Below, piece after piece: positions 7,764 through 16,697 of a stretch of DNA of 52,608 bases. Under the pieces are notes generated by a model. The model did no database searches. It saw only the letters and a list, made by a program, of their open reading frames with translations, and was not told the DNA's origin. The translations under genes were made by a program, and so were the position numbers. The stretch's first letter is position 1. Each line of letters begins with the position of its first letter. Where the stretch lies: the NCBI GenBank assembly GCA_030425905.1, contig JAUHZT010000005.1:1-52608 (forward strand). The letters are read 5' to 3'. The DNA is from Gammaproteobacteria bacterium. GTDB lineage: Bacteria; Pseudomonadota; Gammaproteobacteria; Steroidobacterales; Woeseiaceae.

Positions 7764-8324
7764 ATGCCCGATAAACGCGACTACACGGCCGCCCTGCTGG
7801 AACGCACAGGGCGCCTGCTTACGACCGAGGCTCATGCCGAAGGCCTGCTACCTGTGCAATGGGAGGTGCTTCGTTACCTTGATCGTGCGAATCGCTTTTC
7901 CCTCAGCGCCGCAGCACTGACGGCATACCTCGGCCTGACCAAAGGTACGGTGTCGCAAACCCTGAATACGCTTGAGACCAAAGGACTGATTCGCAAGCGC
8001 GTTGACAACCACGACCGTCGCAGCAAACGCCTTTCCCTGACCGCGCGGGGACGCCGGCTGATCCAAAAGGATCCGCTCAACGCGACCAGGGACGCGCTCG
8101 CCCGGATGGCGAGCCAAACCCGGGATGAACTTAACGACAGCCTTGAAGAATTTCTGACAGCACGGCTGATACTGCAAGGTCGCAAAGCCTTCGGCCAATG
8201 CCGCGATTGCCGCTACTTTGCTCCGCAGCACGAGCAAGGCACACCGCACTTTTGCAGGCTGCTTGACGAACCATTGACGGCCAATGACTCAGAAGCGATC
8301 TGTTTCGAACAGGAACCCGCCTAG
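7764..8324 (+). CDS. MarR-family regulator with C-terminal Cys cluster
   Basis: The 186-residue regulator has a MarR winged helix-turn-helix: the recognition region LTKGTVSQTLNTLETKGLIRK (about 58-78) is followed by the wing DNHDRRSKRLSLTARGRRL (81-99). After the dimerisation helices comes a C-terminal extension with C146-x2-C149, C164 and C180, plus nearby histidines, a spacing suited to zinc or an iron-sulphur cluster. Ordinary MarR proteins are about 140-150 residues and lack this. It probably senses metal, redox state or an electrophile through these cysteines and represses itself and the divergent exported-protein gene. The ATG at 7764 has no ribosome site; a TTG at 7743 is no better supported. 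Confidence 0.88.
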   Translation: MPDKRDYTAALLERTGRLLTTEAHAEGLLPVQWEVLRYLDRANRFSLSAAALTAYLGLTKGTVSQTLNTLETKGLIRKRVDNHDRRSKRLSLTARGRRLIQKDPLNATRDALARMASQTRDELNDSLEEFLTARLILQGRKAFGQCRDCRYFAPQHEQGTPHFCRLLDEPLTANDSEAICFEQEPA

Positions 8325-8334
8325 CGACAGGCAG

Positions 8335-8353
8335 AAGCACCTTTCAAGTGCTT
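8335..8353. repeat. Short hairpin between convergent genes
   Basis: AAGCAC and GTGCTT form a 6-bp stem with a 7-base loop between the marR stop and the convergent gene's stop, overlapping the latter by two bases. It may help end transcription in either direction, but it lacks a T-run. Confidence 0.25.
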
Positions 8354-9539
8354 ACCGGGCACGGCAATGAACATTCAGAATCGCAAAGTCCTGGGTATAG
8401 GCCGGCGCAACGGTCGCATCACGGCCGACCAGGGCATCAGCTGTTCCCGTGCTCGTCGATGACTGCTGCATCCACTCGCCATAGCGGCGGCGGCCATTGC
8501 TCGTATAGGACGGTCGTACCGACCAGCGATATTCGCCGCAGGGCGCCAGCGCCGTGCTGAGCGCGTGTGTTGTACCGTGAATGCCTGCCTGTGCATACAC
8601 AAGACGATGTGCGTCGAAAACCTCAAGATCAAACTGCATGCCTGCCTCACTGGGCTCAATACCCCAGGCCAATGTCGGCATTGTCGACTTGCTGCTGCCG
8701 CTCCACGGGTTGTTGCGCGCAAGTTTGAGTGAATCACTTGCAAGCGGCTGCAACACGGCTTTATGGCTTCCACCTGTCATGCTTTCCGCTGCAAGCTCAC
8801 GACCCAGGTAGTACAGCGCAAAGTTCGCGAAATCATCGAACAGCTGCCGATCATTCGACGTCCACGCCTTGAGCGGCGCGCGATCCTGGTAGTGAATACT
8901 GCGTTCATACAGCTTCGTACCGTCGCTCAGGCGCTCCAGCGTCAGGTTGGCGGAAGTGGTAAGCACGCCCATGTCGCCGTCTACGTCGATGCCGATATTC
9001 GCGATTCGCACGTACAGGACGGCGTCGGTATCTTCAGGGATGCTCGTCGCCGTTGCGTACAACGAGGCGTCCAGTTGCGGCTCTGAACGTAGATTCTGAA
9101 ACACATGGCGAGCCAGTTTCTCGTTGGTCAGCGGCCGGTGCACGGCGTCAGCCAGTTCGTCGGTCAGCGCATCATGGAACGCCTGGCGCTCGCGCTTCGC
9201 CGCACCCGAAAGTCCGCCGACGATCATACCCGGCAGCGTCAGTACCGGAATCGGCGTACTGACCGTAACCCCACCCAGTTCGATGGACGGCGACCCGAGC
9301 GCACCGCCTTGCGCCATACCACCGTACAGGCCGGGTGTCGCCTCTTCATAGGTGCCGCTTACCTCTTTCTCGGCTGGACTCTGGCCCGGCACTACAATGA
9401 CTTTGGCGATGCCTGACCGCAGGGTCTCGGACATCTGTGTGGCCGGGGCCGGCGCTTCCTCCGCGGCTCTGGCGAGGCCTGCCAAGGCAACCAGGAGCGC
9501 ACCAAACAGCAACTGGCGGGTGTTGTGCAGAACGTTCAT
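8352..9539 (-). CDS. Exported protein of unknown function
   Basis: The 395-residue product has a signal peptide (MNVLHNTRQLLFGALLVALAGLARA) and no other membrane segment except a glycine-rich hydrophobic patch (PIPVLTLPGMIVGGLSGAA, about 95-115) that could insert in or lie on a membrane. The second half reads like beta-sheet domains. Text such as DAVLYVRIANIGIDVDG and LTLERLSDGTKLYERSIHY resembles envelope proteins that describe a stress or surface-protein assembly role, but I do not recognise the family. ATG 9539 is favoured because it opens directly on the signal peptide; a GGGGAGG lies 13 bases upstream, rather far. Divergent from the SIMPL gene with 144 bp between the starts. Confidence 0.7.
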   Translation of the reverse strand: MNVLHNTRQLLFGALLVALAGLARAAEEAPAPATQMSETLRSGIAKVIVVPGQSPAEKEVSGTYEEATPGLYGGMAQGGALGSPSIELGGVTVSTPIPVLTLPGMIVGGLSGAAKRERQAFHDALTDELADAVHRPLTNEKLARHVFQNLRSEPQLDASLYATATSIPEDTDAVLYVRIANIGIDVDGDMGVLTTSANLTLERLSDGTKLYERSIHYQDRAPLKAWTSNDRQLFDDFANFALYYLGRELAAESMTGGSHKAVLQPLASDSLKLARNNPWSGSSKSTMPTLAWGIEPSEAGMQFDLEVFDAHRLVYAQAGIHGTTHALSTALAPCGEYRWSVRPSYTSNGRRRYGEWMQQSSTSTGTADALVGRDATVAPAYTQDFAILNVHCRAR

Positions 9540-9683
9540 GAGCCGATTTAAAACCTCCCCGGGCAAAGACCGTGAACCGGATGGCGCTGGCCGCACGTAA
9601 ATAGTAGCAGACCGGTTGCCGCCCAATGCCGGCTCAGATAAGTTACTGACACACACAGGCGAAAGCCACGGAGAACCCCAAGT

Positions 9684-10406
9684 ATGTCCTATAAAACATT
9701 GTCCGCCATCGCCCTGTTAGGTGCACTGGTCACTGGTCTTGCGGCCCCGGCGAGCGCCGGTGACGACATCAGCGAGCGTCGCAGCATCTCGGTATCCGGC
9801 CAGGGGCAGGCCTATGGCACACCGGACCAGGCAACGATCAATGCCGGCGTACAAACGCGGGCAAAAACACTGGGTGCGGCCACTGCCGAGAATCAGGCGG
9901 CCATCGCTCGCCTGATGGGGGCGCTTGAATCGGAGGGTGTAAAAGCGCAGAACATCCAGACGTCCGACTACAGCGTCTGGCCCGAGCAACGTCACGACCC
10001 GCGTGGCGAAGAGAGTCCCACCGTTACCGGTTACGGCGTTCGCAATACGGTTTCGGTCAAAGTACGGGAACTCGACCGGCTCGGCGAAATACTCGCAAAA
10101 CTCACGGATGCCGGTGCCAATTCAATTAATGGCATCAATTTTGGCGTTGCCGACAGCTCGGCCCTGGAAGCGCAGGCACGCGCAGCGGCGATGGACGACG
10201 CTCGCAACAAGGCGGCTGCACTTGCGAGCCTTGCCGGCGTGAGACTTGGCGAAGTGTTGGTGATTTCCATGTCGTCGAGTGGCGGCTACCCGGTGCCCGT
10301 GTCGAATGCGCGTTTCCAGATGGCCGAGGCCGCCATGGCGCCTGCTATCTCTGCGGGCCAGTTGAGCGTTTCAATACAGGTGCAGGTCACCTACGCCATC
10401 GAATAA
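9684..10406 (+). CDS. SIMPL (DUF541) domain periplasmic protein
   Basis: The 240-residue product has a signal peptide (ending PASAG) and a SIMPL/DUF541 domain: ISVSGQGQAYGTPDQATINAGVQTRA near the mature N-terminus, the central VTGYGVRNTVSVKVRELDRLGEILAK, and the NSINGINFGVAD and ARAAAMDDARNKAAALA stretches are typical. E. coli YggE, the best-known relative, lowers oxidative stress by an unknown mechanism; other members bind signalling partners. The length agrees with YggE. It stands alone, with the minus-strand yaiI end following 79 bp later. Confidence 0.92.
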   Translation: MSYKTLSAIALLGALVTGLAAPASAGDDISERRSISVSGQGQAYGTPDQATINAGVQTRAKTLGAATAENQAAIARLMGALESEGVKAQNIQTSDYSVWPEQRHDPRGEESPTVTGYGVRNTVSVKVRELDRLGEILAKLTDAGANSINGINFGVADSSALEAQARAAAMDDARNKAAALASLAGVRLGEVLVISMSSSGGYPVPVSNARFQMAEAAMAPAISAGQLSVSIQVQVTYAIE

Positions 10407-10485
10407 GAAACCACAGGGAAACATAATGACCGCTTGCCGGTGGTGAGTGGACTCACTCTCTCCAGGACGATTGCTCAGTGGCAAG

Positions 10486-10941
10486 TTAGGATTCGGCGCG
10501 GTAGCGCGTCAGGATACGGTCCAGCGCGTTGGCAAATTCCTGCCGGTCGCGCTGACTCATTGCACTCGGGCCACCCGTGTCAACACCGCTGGCCCGCATC
10601 GTGTCCAGAAAGTCCCGCATGTTCAGCCGTGCTCGAATATTCTCGCTGGTGTGCAGCTCGCCGCGCGGACTGAGCGCCCTGGCACCTTTCTCAATGGCCT
10701 CGGCCGCCAGCGGGATATCGCCCGTGATCACCAGGTCGCCCGCAGACAGACGCCGCACAATCTCATCGTCGGCCACGTCAAATCCCTGCGGTACCTGCAG
10801 GGTAGAGATGTAGTCCGAAGACGGAACGTAGAGCGGCTGATTCGCAACCAGCACAACCGGTACCGCGGTACGCTCCGCGGCACGAAACAGAATCTCCTTG
10901 ACCACTACGGGGCACGCGTCTGCGTCGACCCATATCTTCAT
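10486..10941 (-). CDS. yaiI: YaiI/YqxD family protein (DUF188)
   Basis: The 151-residue product is nearly identical in length to E. coli YaiI. It begins [22 protein letters not shown], the family hallmark with an Asp-rich PIN-like metal site, and continues with [24 protein letters not shown] and the [20 protein letters not shown] motif. The biochemical function of the family is not established; the PIN-like fold suggests a nuclease. ATG 10941 is set by the conserved N-terminus. It lies 28 bp after the M20 amidohydrolase gene on the same strand, so the two may share a transcript. Confidence 0.94.
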   Translation of the reverse strand: MKIWVDADACPVVVKEILFRAAERTAVPVVLVANQPLYVPSSDYISTLQVPQGFDVADDEIVRRLSAGDLVITGDIPLAAEAIEKGARALSPRGELHTSENIRARLNMRDFLDTMRASGVDTGGPSAMSQRDRQEFANALDRILTRYRAES

Positions 10942-10969
10942 CGTGCTCAGGACGTGCCGACGGCACGCC

Positions 10970-12268
10970 TCATTTGCCGCGTGCCGACTTGTAGTCCATC
11001 GCAAACCCGACGAGCGCACGAACACCCGTTATCAGGGCATCTTCGTTGGGGCTGAACATCGGTGAATGATTGGACGGGGATGCGCCTGCTGGTACGCCCG
11101 GGTCATTGACCCCCAGCATCAGGAACAGGCCCGGAATACGCTCCTCATAGTATGCGAAGTCTTCGGCGCCCGTTATCAGCGGATGTTCAACAACCTTGTC
11201 TGCGCCCGCCGCCCAGTTGAGAGTAGGCATCATCTGTCGCAGCAATTCGGGGTCGTTGCCGGTAATCGGTGTTGATCCCTCGATGCTCACGGTCGCTTTG
11301 ATGCCTGCCGTTTTTGCCAGGCCTTCAACCGTTGAGCGCAGCTTTGCGAGCAGCACTTCCCGTTCGCCCGCGTCGAAAGTGCGTATGGTGCCCATCATTT
11401 CAACCCGGTCAGGAATGATGTTGCCCCTGACGCCACCATGAATACTGCCAATCGTGATGACAGCAGGTCCTTTGGTGATGTCGAGAAACCGACTCGGGAT
11501 CCCTTGCAAAGCGACCATTATTTGCCCGGCCACATAAATAGGGTCGGCGCCACGCCACGGAGAAGAACCGTGCGTCTGCTCGCCCTCAAGCGTGATGTAC
11601 AAGCTATCGGCTGACGCCATGAAGCTGCCTGCCCTGTAGTTGAGCGTACCATTGGCGACCGGCCATACGTGCAACCCGAGAATTGCTTCCGGGGCATCGG
11701 GGCCATCCAGAACGCCTTCGGCAACCATCATCGATGCGCCGCCTTCCTCACCGAGAGGTGCTCCCTCCTCCGCTGGCTGGAAAATAAACTTCACGGTGCC
11801 AGGCAGCTCGTCCCGGTGCTTCGCCAGCACCTCAGCCGCACCCATCAGCATGGCAACGTGCGTGTCATGACCGCAGGCGTGCATCACGGAAACTTCTTCG
11901 CCGTTGTATTCACCGCGGGCTTTAGACGCGAACGGCAAGCCGGTCTTTTCTTCAACCGGCAGGCCATCCATGTCGGCACGCAGGGCAATAACCGGGCCAG
12001 GTTTGCCACCCACCAGCGTCCCGACAACGCCTGTATGGGCGACTCCCGTTTTTACGTTATCGAACCCGAGCTGGCGCAGATGCTCAGCAACCAGTTTGGA
12101 GGTTCGAAACTCGCGGTTCGATAATTCCGGATGTTCATGCAGATCCCGTCGCCACGCGATCACATTCTTTTCCACGGCTTCTAGCGACGCGTCGAGCGCA
12201 GACTTGGGATCGGCGACAGCGGCCGTGCTTGCGACAGTCAGTGCGACCAGGCAGATCATTTTTTTCAT
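10970..12268 (-). CDS. Exported M20 family amidohydrolase
   Basis: The 432-residue metallopeptidase-family hydrolase is of the M20D type (hippurate hydrolase, IAA-amino acid hydrolase, N-acyl amino acid deacylase). Metal and catalytic motifs are seen: [12 protein letters not shown] near the N-terminus, the HACGHDTH metal site, FIFQPAEEG with the catalytic Glu, and [10 protein letters not shown] with a late metal ligand. A signal peptide ([19 protein letters not shown]) places it in the periplasm, where it would remove acyl groups from amino acids or peptides. A GAGG sequence precedes ATG 12268. The substrate is not predictable; exported M20D members are less common than cytoplasmic ones. Confidence 0.9.
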   Translation of the reverse strand: MKKMICLVALTVASTAAVADPKSALDASLEAVEKNVIAWRRDLHEHPELSNREFRTSKLVAEHLRQLGFDNVKTGVAHTGVVGTLVGGKPGPVIALRADMDGLPVEEKTGLPFASKARGEYNGEEVSVMHACGHDTHVAMLMGAAEVLAKHRDELPGTVKFIFQPAEEGAPLGEEGGASMMVAEGVLDGPDAPEAILGLHVWPVANGTLNYRAGSFMASADSLYITLEGEQTHGSSPWRGADPIYVAGQIMVALQGIPSRFLDITKGPAVITIGSIHGGVRGNIIPDRVEMMGTIRTFDAGEREVLLAKLRSTVEGLAKTAGIKATVSIEGSTPITGNDPELLRQMMPTLNWAAGADKVVEHPLITGAEDFAYYEERIPGLFLMLGVNDPGVPAGASPSNHSPMFSPNEDALITGVRALVGFAMDYKSARGK

Positions 12269-12405
12269 ATTGCAGACCTCGTTTGGATAGCCGCATCCTA
12301 GCAGCTTGGCCGGCAATTTCGGAGCATCAATTCAGGCTTGCTCAACCATCGGCCACGGGATCTTCGAGTGTATTCCGCTAACCGCCCGGTGTGCTGCTTT
12401 CGCCT

Positions 12406-12996
12406 TCAGAGGTGCTTTAGCATTAGCACCCAGTTGTTGCCTTCGTTCTCCCAGCCATCCTTGACCATCGGTCGGGATGCAACTTCGCGGAACCCGGTTT
12501 TCTCATACAGCCTGCGTGCGCCATGGTTGGCGTCGGAGACGATCAGGCTTAGCTTATCTCGCTCAGTCGCAAGCGCCTTTTGTGCGGCAACCGCCAGCAA
12601 CTCGGCGCCAAACCCCTTGCCGCGTTGTTCGGGGTAGGTTGCCAGTACGTTGACGTACCAGCTTGCGGACGCCATATCTTCAAGCTGCTGCAACGGCACG
12701 AACATTGCCGGCAACTCATCGTAATCTGTCGTTTCCGATGCTATGGCGAGCGGATAACCGACGAGCGCCGCGGCAACGCGATCATCGACCAGACGCACCA
12801 CGGTATTACGATAAGAAAAAGCGCCATGTTCACGCAGAGCCCGTTGGCGTCCATGCTCCCACGGCGATACGCCGGGCGCACAGGACTGCGACCACAGGTA
12901 ATAAGGCATGCCTTCGCCAGCCATGTTTACGAGTTCAGCCATTGCCGCCGCGTCATCGACACTTGCGGGCCGGCAATTACTGTCAGCAGAAACCAT
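12406..12996 (-). CDS. GNAT family N-acetyltransferase
   Basis: The 196-residue product has a GNAT fold: the acetyl-CoA-binding motif A reads WYVNVLATYPEQRGKGFGAELLAVAAQKA (x-x-Q-R-G-K-G, about 115-140), followed by NHGARRLYEKTGFREVASRPM, the classical motif B. It would transfer an acetyl group from acetyl-CoA to an amine on a small molecule or protein, in the cytoplasm. The N-terminal part (AMAELVNMAGEGMPYYLW) is characteristic of a subgroup with no assigned substrate. It is divergent from the second PuuB-like gene with 95 bp between starts. Confidence 0.88.
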   Translation of the reverse strand: MVSADSNCRPASVDDAAAMAELVNMAGEGMPYYLWSQSCAPGVSPWEHGRQRALREHGAFSYRNTVVRLVDDRVAAALVGYPLAIASETTDYDELPAMFVPLQQLEDMASASWYVNVLATYPEQRGKGFGAELLAVAAQKALATERDKLSLIVSDANHGARRLYEKTGFREVASRPMVKDGWENEGNNWVLMLKHL

Positions 12997-13091
12997 GGAA
13001 TCATTGTAGTTTGCCCGCCTAACTTTGCAAAGCCACTGGCGTGATGCACACTCGCGGGCGACAGCAAGACATTGATGCCGGGCAAATAGTA

Positions 13092-14381
13092 ATGAAAATG
13101 CAGGACCAGCAGCAGGAACACACGCGCTCGTACTACGCGGCGACGATCAACGAGCCTGTCGATTATGCTGCCCTTGAAGAACACATTGACACCGACATTT
13201 GCGTCGTTGGTGGTGGCTTTACCGGTGTCGCCACGGCCCTCACCCTCGCGGAACGCGGCTACAACGTCGTCCTGCTTGAAGCTAACCGTATTGGCTGGGG
13301 CGCATCAGGACGCAATGGTGGCCAGCTCATCTACGGTTTCAGCAGCCAGTCGAAGCTGGAAAAGAATCTCGACGGCAACAACAGTGACCTGCTCTGGGAC
13401 CTGCAATGGCGGGGCAACGACATCATTCGTGAGCGAGTTGCCCGGTACTCCATCCCCTGTGACCTGAAGAATGGTTACGTGCAGGTCGCAACGAAGCCGC
13501 GTCAGCTCGCCATCATCGAAGCAGAAGCCGAAGAGCGCGCCCGCCATCGCTCGGACTTCGCGTATGAAACCTGGGACCGGGCCACAACCCGCGACATGCT
13601 GGGTACAGATGCGTTTGCCGGCGCCTCGGCCTGCTTTCGCGACGGTCATGTTCACCCGCTGAATCTCTGCATCGGTGAAGCGCGAGCGGCCGAGCAGCAA
13701 GGTGCAAAGATTTTCGAACAGTCTCCGGTCGTAGACATCGTCCATGGGAAGCGTGCTACGGCAAGAACGGAGACTGGCAGCGTAACGGCCGATGCCATCG
13801 TTCTTGCGGGCAATGCTTACAGTCGACTGGAACCGAAGTACCTTTCCAATCTCGTTTTCCCCGCCGGCAGCTATATCATTGCGACCGAGCCATTGCCCCG
13901 GGAAATCACCAATGAAATAAACCCCCGAGACGTCGCTGTTTGCGACCTGAACAATGTCGTCGACTACTACCGTTTATCATCTGACAAGCGATTGCTGTTT
14001 GGCGGCGCCTGCAATTATTCAGGGCGTGACCCGAAGAGCATCGAAGCATTCATCCGGCCACGCATGGAAAGAGTCTACCCGCAGCTAAAGGGTGTGAGAA
14101 TTGACTACCAGTGGGGCGGCAAGATCGGCATCGTGCTGAACCGGGCGCTGGCAGTCGGGCGCATCCAGAACAATGTGTATTACTGCCAGGGTTACTCAGG
14201 ACACGGTGTTTGTCCGACGCACCTGATGGGCGAGATTATGGCGGATGCTGTAACTGGCTCTCTTGAGCGCTTCGACTTGTTTGCCAGCATTAAGCATTTT
14301 CGGATTCCCGGCAGCCAGTGGGTAGGCAATCAGCTCATTGCCCTTGGCATGCTGTACTACAAGTTGAAAGACCGCCTATAG
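13092..14381 (+). CDS. PuuB/OrdL-like FAD-dependent amine oxidoreductase (copy 2)
   Basis: The 429-residue flavoenzyme is closely similar to the product of 693-2018 along its whole length. Shared blocks include SYYAAT, the FAD-binding GGGFTG (residues 40-45), EANRIGWGASGRNGGQ, HPLNLCIGEARAAEQQG, and the C-terminal YCQGYSGHGV followed by THLMGEIMADAV. The reaction is expected to be oxidation of an amine such as gamma-glutamylputrescine. The start is uncertain: ATG 13092 or 13098 both precede the conserved SYYAAT by a short tail, and neither has a good ribosome site; a further ATG at 13041 is possible. It is followed on the same strand by a class V aminotransferase-like gene after 40 bp. Confidence 0.85.
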   Translation: MKMQDQQQEHTRSYYAATINEPVDYAALEEHIDTDICVVGGGFTGVATALTLAERGYNVVLLEANRIGWGASGRNGGQLIYGFSSQSKLEKNLDGNNSDLLWDLQWRGNDIIRERVARYSIPCDLKNGYVQVATKPRQLAIIEAEAEERARHRSDFAYETWDRATTRDMLGTDAFAGASACFRDGHVHPLNLCIGEARAAEQQGAKIFEQSPVVDIVHGKRATARTETGSVTADAIVLAGNAYSRLEPKYLSNLVFPAGSYIIATEPLPREITNEINPRDVAVCDLNNVVDYYRLSSDKRLLFGGACNYSGRDPKSIEAFIRPRMERVYPQLKGVRIDYQWGGKIGIVLNRALAVGRIQNNVYYCQGYSGHGVCPTHLMGEIMADAVTGSLERFDLFASIKHFRIPGSQWVGNQLIALGMLYYKLKDRL

Positions 14382-14421
14382 TGACGCTGACTACAACACC
14401 TGGAAGCAAAAAGGGTTCCCA

Positions 14422-15663
14422 ATGAGTATTGCGCGACGCGATTTCCTCAAATTAGTGGGCAGCACATCGCTCGCCGCGGGACTGGCTAGCCGGCCCGCAT
14501 CGGCAACAGTCTCGAACACCAGGATTCCTGCGTTCGCCTTTGACGACGACAGCGTACCGATGAATGCGGCCAACCTATGTCCCATGCCTGTTGCAGTTAG
14601 CGAAGCGCAGGCGGCCTACGCAGCGCAGCTACAGCGGTCCCTGAGTACATCCAGCCGCCAATCGGTCGAAAGCAAAAAGGAACTGGCGCGTGCACGGATT
14701 GCGAAACTGCTGGGCGTTTTAGCGGACGAACTCGCTATTGTTCGAAATACTTCGGAAGCCAATACCACCGTTGTACAGGGCCTGACGCTCGCGGATGAGG
14801 ACGAGATTGTTGCGTGGGATCAGAATCACCCCTCCAACCTGCTCGCGTGGGAAATACAGGCGGCCCGCAGCGGCGGACAGGTGCGGCGGCTTTCGGTACC
14901 CGTCACCGCCGGCTCAGTTGACGAAGTAGTCGCGAATTTCGTTGCGGCGATCAATAAACGGACGCGTGTTGTCACTTTCACTCACATCTCCAATATCAGC
15001 GGCTTTCGTCTGCCTGCCGCTGAAATTTGTGCGGCAATCCGCGAGCGCAAGCCGGACATTCACATCCATATTGATGGTGCCCAAACCTGGGGCGCCGTTG
15101 ATTTCAGGCTGGATAAGGTCGATTGCGATTCATTCAGTGCCAGCGCACACAAGTGGTTCATGGGGCCAAGGGAAGTTGGCATTCTGTTCCTGCGCAAGCA
15201 GCACATCGCCAAGCTCTGGCCCAATGTCGTGAGCGTGCCGTGGTTTGGCAGCATTGAACAACCGCCCGCAGGAGCCCGGAAGTTCGACGCCCTTGGCCAG
15301 CGCGACGATGCAGCCATTGCGGCACTCGTTGAAGCCGTCGCTGTGCACGAGGCATTGACACCTGCCGGCATTGAGCAACGCTCGGCGGCACTCGCGTTGC
15401 GGTTGCGCAGTGCACTCGAAGATCTTGCGATTAAACTCGTATCCAATGGCAATCCGCCGTTCGCCAGCAGTGTGCTTATCCTGTCGGTACCCAGGGCGAA
15501 TGCAATGCAACTCGTGAACCAGGTGTTCCGGGACTCGGGTGTGCAGGCGGCGCCAACCGGCGGCATGCGCATATCGCCACATATCTACAACACCGACGAA
15601 CACGTTGATCGAATCGTCGCAGGTATCGCCCGCAATCGCGGTTTACTCACGCAACCAGGCTAG
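14422..15663 (+). CDS. Tat-exported class V aminotransferase-like PLP protein
   Basis: The 413-residue fold-type I PLP protein belongs to the NifS/isopenicillin N epimerase group. The PLP lysine is K244 in SASAHKWFMGPREVG; D218 and Q221 in HIDGAQTWG fit the ring-nitrogen and O3' contacts. Unusually, the N-terminus is a twin-arginine signal (MSIARRDFLKLVGSTSLAAG...ASA), predicting export of the folded, cofactor-loaded enzyme. Such Tat-exported class V proteins are known in other genomes, but their reactions are mostly unknown; epimerase, desulfurase or lyase activity are options. It sits between the amine oxidase (40 bp upstream) and cysK (23 bp downstream), suggesting a three-gene unit touching amino acid or sulphur metabolism. 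Confidence 0.86.
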   Translation: MSIARRDFLKLVGSTSLAAGLASRPASATVSNTRIPAFAFDDDSVPMNAANLCPMPVAVSEAQAAYAAQLQRSLSTSSRQSVESKKELARARIAKLLGVLADELAIVRNTSEANTTVVQGLTLADEDEIVAWDQNHPSNLLAWEIQAARSGGQVRRLSVPVTAGSVDEVVANFVAAINKRTRVVTFTHISNISGFRLPAAEICAAIRERKPDIHIHIDGAQTWGAVDFRLDKVDCDSFSASAHKWFMGPREVGILFLRKQHIAKLWPNVVSVPWFGSIEQPPAGARKFDALGQRDDAAIAALVEAVAVHEALTPAGIEQRSAALALRLRSALEDLAIKLVSNGNPPFASSVLILSVPRANAMQLVNQVFRDSGVQAAPTGGMRISPHIYNTDEHVDRIVAGIARNRGLLTQPG

Positions 15664-15686
15664 ATAAGAGATCTAAGTGAAATAGT

Positions 15687-16697
15687 ATGGATAAAGCGCA
15701 AAACCTGCTGGACTGTATTGGCAACACGCCGCTGCTGCGGCTGAATAAACTGTCGGAGCAAACGGGTTGCGAAATACTCGGCAAAGCGGAATTCATGAAT
15801 CCCGGCGGTTCAGTCAAGGATCGCGCCGCGCTGGGTATGGTCCGGGCCGCCGTCGCCAGTAAGCAACTCAAGCCCGGCGGCACCCTTGTTGAGGGCACCG
15901 CAGGCAATACCGGTATCGGCCTCGCGCTGGTCGGTGCCGCGATGGGCTTTAAGTCTGTCATTGTCATGCCGGAAAACCAGAGCCGCGGCAAGATAGACAC
16001 GCTGCGAGCGCACGGTGCCGAAGTGCGGCTGATCCCGCCGGTGCCTTACAAGAACCCGGCACATTTCGTACATACGTCGGGGCGCATCGCCGCGGCGATG
16101 AACGAGGAATCTCCCAATAGTGCGTTCTGGCCGAACCAGTTCGAGAACCTCGACAACCGGCGTTTTCATGAGACTACGACAGGCCCTGAAATCTGGGCGC
16201 AGACTGACGGCAAGGTCGACGGCTTTGTCTGCGCTGTTGGCACAGGAGGCACGCTCGGCGGCGTCGCTCGTGCCCTGAAAGCGCGTAAACCCGAGGTTGT
16301 GATTGCGCTCGCTGACCCGGGCGGATCAGCACTGCACAACTACTTTGCTAACGGCGAACTCAAACTCGAAGGCTCGTCGATCAGCGAAGGCATCGGCAAT
16401 AGCCGTATTACAGCGAACCTCGCCGATACGCCGATCGACCTGAGCTGGCAGATTCCTGACAGCGATGCAATTCCGATGATTTACAGACTGATTCGCGAGG
16501 AAGGCCTCGTCCTTGGCGGCTCCAGTGGCATCAACGTCGTCGGCGCCGTACGGCTCGCCGAGCAACTCGGTCCCGGCCACACGATCGTGACGATTCTGTG
16601 TGATTCAGCAACGCGCTACATGGAGCGCCTGTTTAACGCCGAGTTCCTCGCATCGAAAGGTCTTGAGCTCCCTGAATGGTTTGCACCAAGACGCTGA
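15687..16697 (+). CDS. cysK: Cysteine synthase A-like enzyme
   Basis: The 336-residue fold-type II PLP enzyme makes cysteine from O-acetylserine and sulphide. The PLP lysine is K44 in NPGGSVKDRAALGM; the phosphate- and substrate-binding loop reads TAGNTGIG (71-78), where E. coli CysK has TSGNTG, and the PLP phosphate cup GTGGTLGG is present. The TAGNT variant and the PPVPYKNPAHFVHTSGRIA insertion place it in a CysK subgroup common in Proteobacteria; a beta-replacement or desulphydrase with another substrate cannot be excluded. It lies 23 bp after the Tat-exported PLP gene. No cysE or sulphate genes are nearby. Confidence 0.9.
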   Translation: MDKAQNLLDCIGNTPLLRLNKLSEQTGCEILGKAEFMNPGGSVKDRAALGMVRAAVASKQLKPGGTLVEGTAGNTGIGLALVGAAMGFKSVIVMPENQSRGKIDTLRAHGAEVRLIPPVPYKNPAHFVHTSGRIAAAMNEESPNSAFWPNQFENLDNRRFHETTTGPEIWAQTDGKVDGFVCAVGTGGTLGGVARALKARKPEVVIALADPGGSALHNYFANGELKLEGSSISEGIGNSRITANLADTPIDLSWQIPDSDAIPMIYRLIREEGLVLGGSSGINVVGAVRLAEQLGPGHTIVTILCDSATRYMERLFNAEFLASKGLELPEWFAPRR

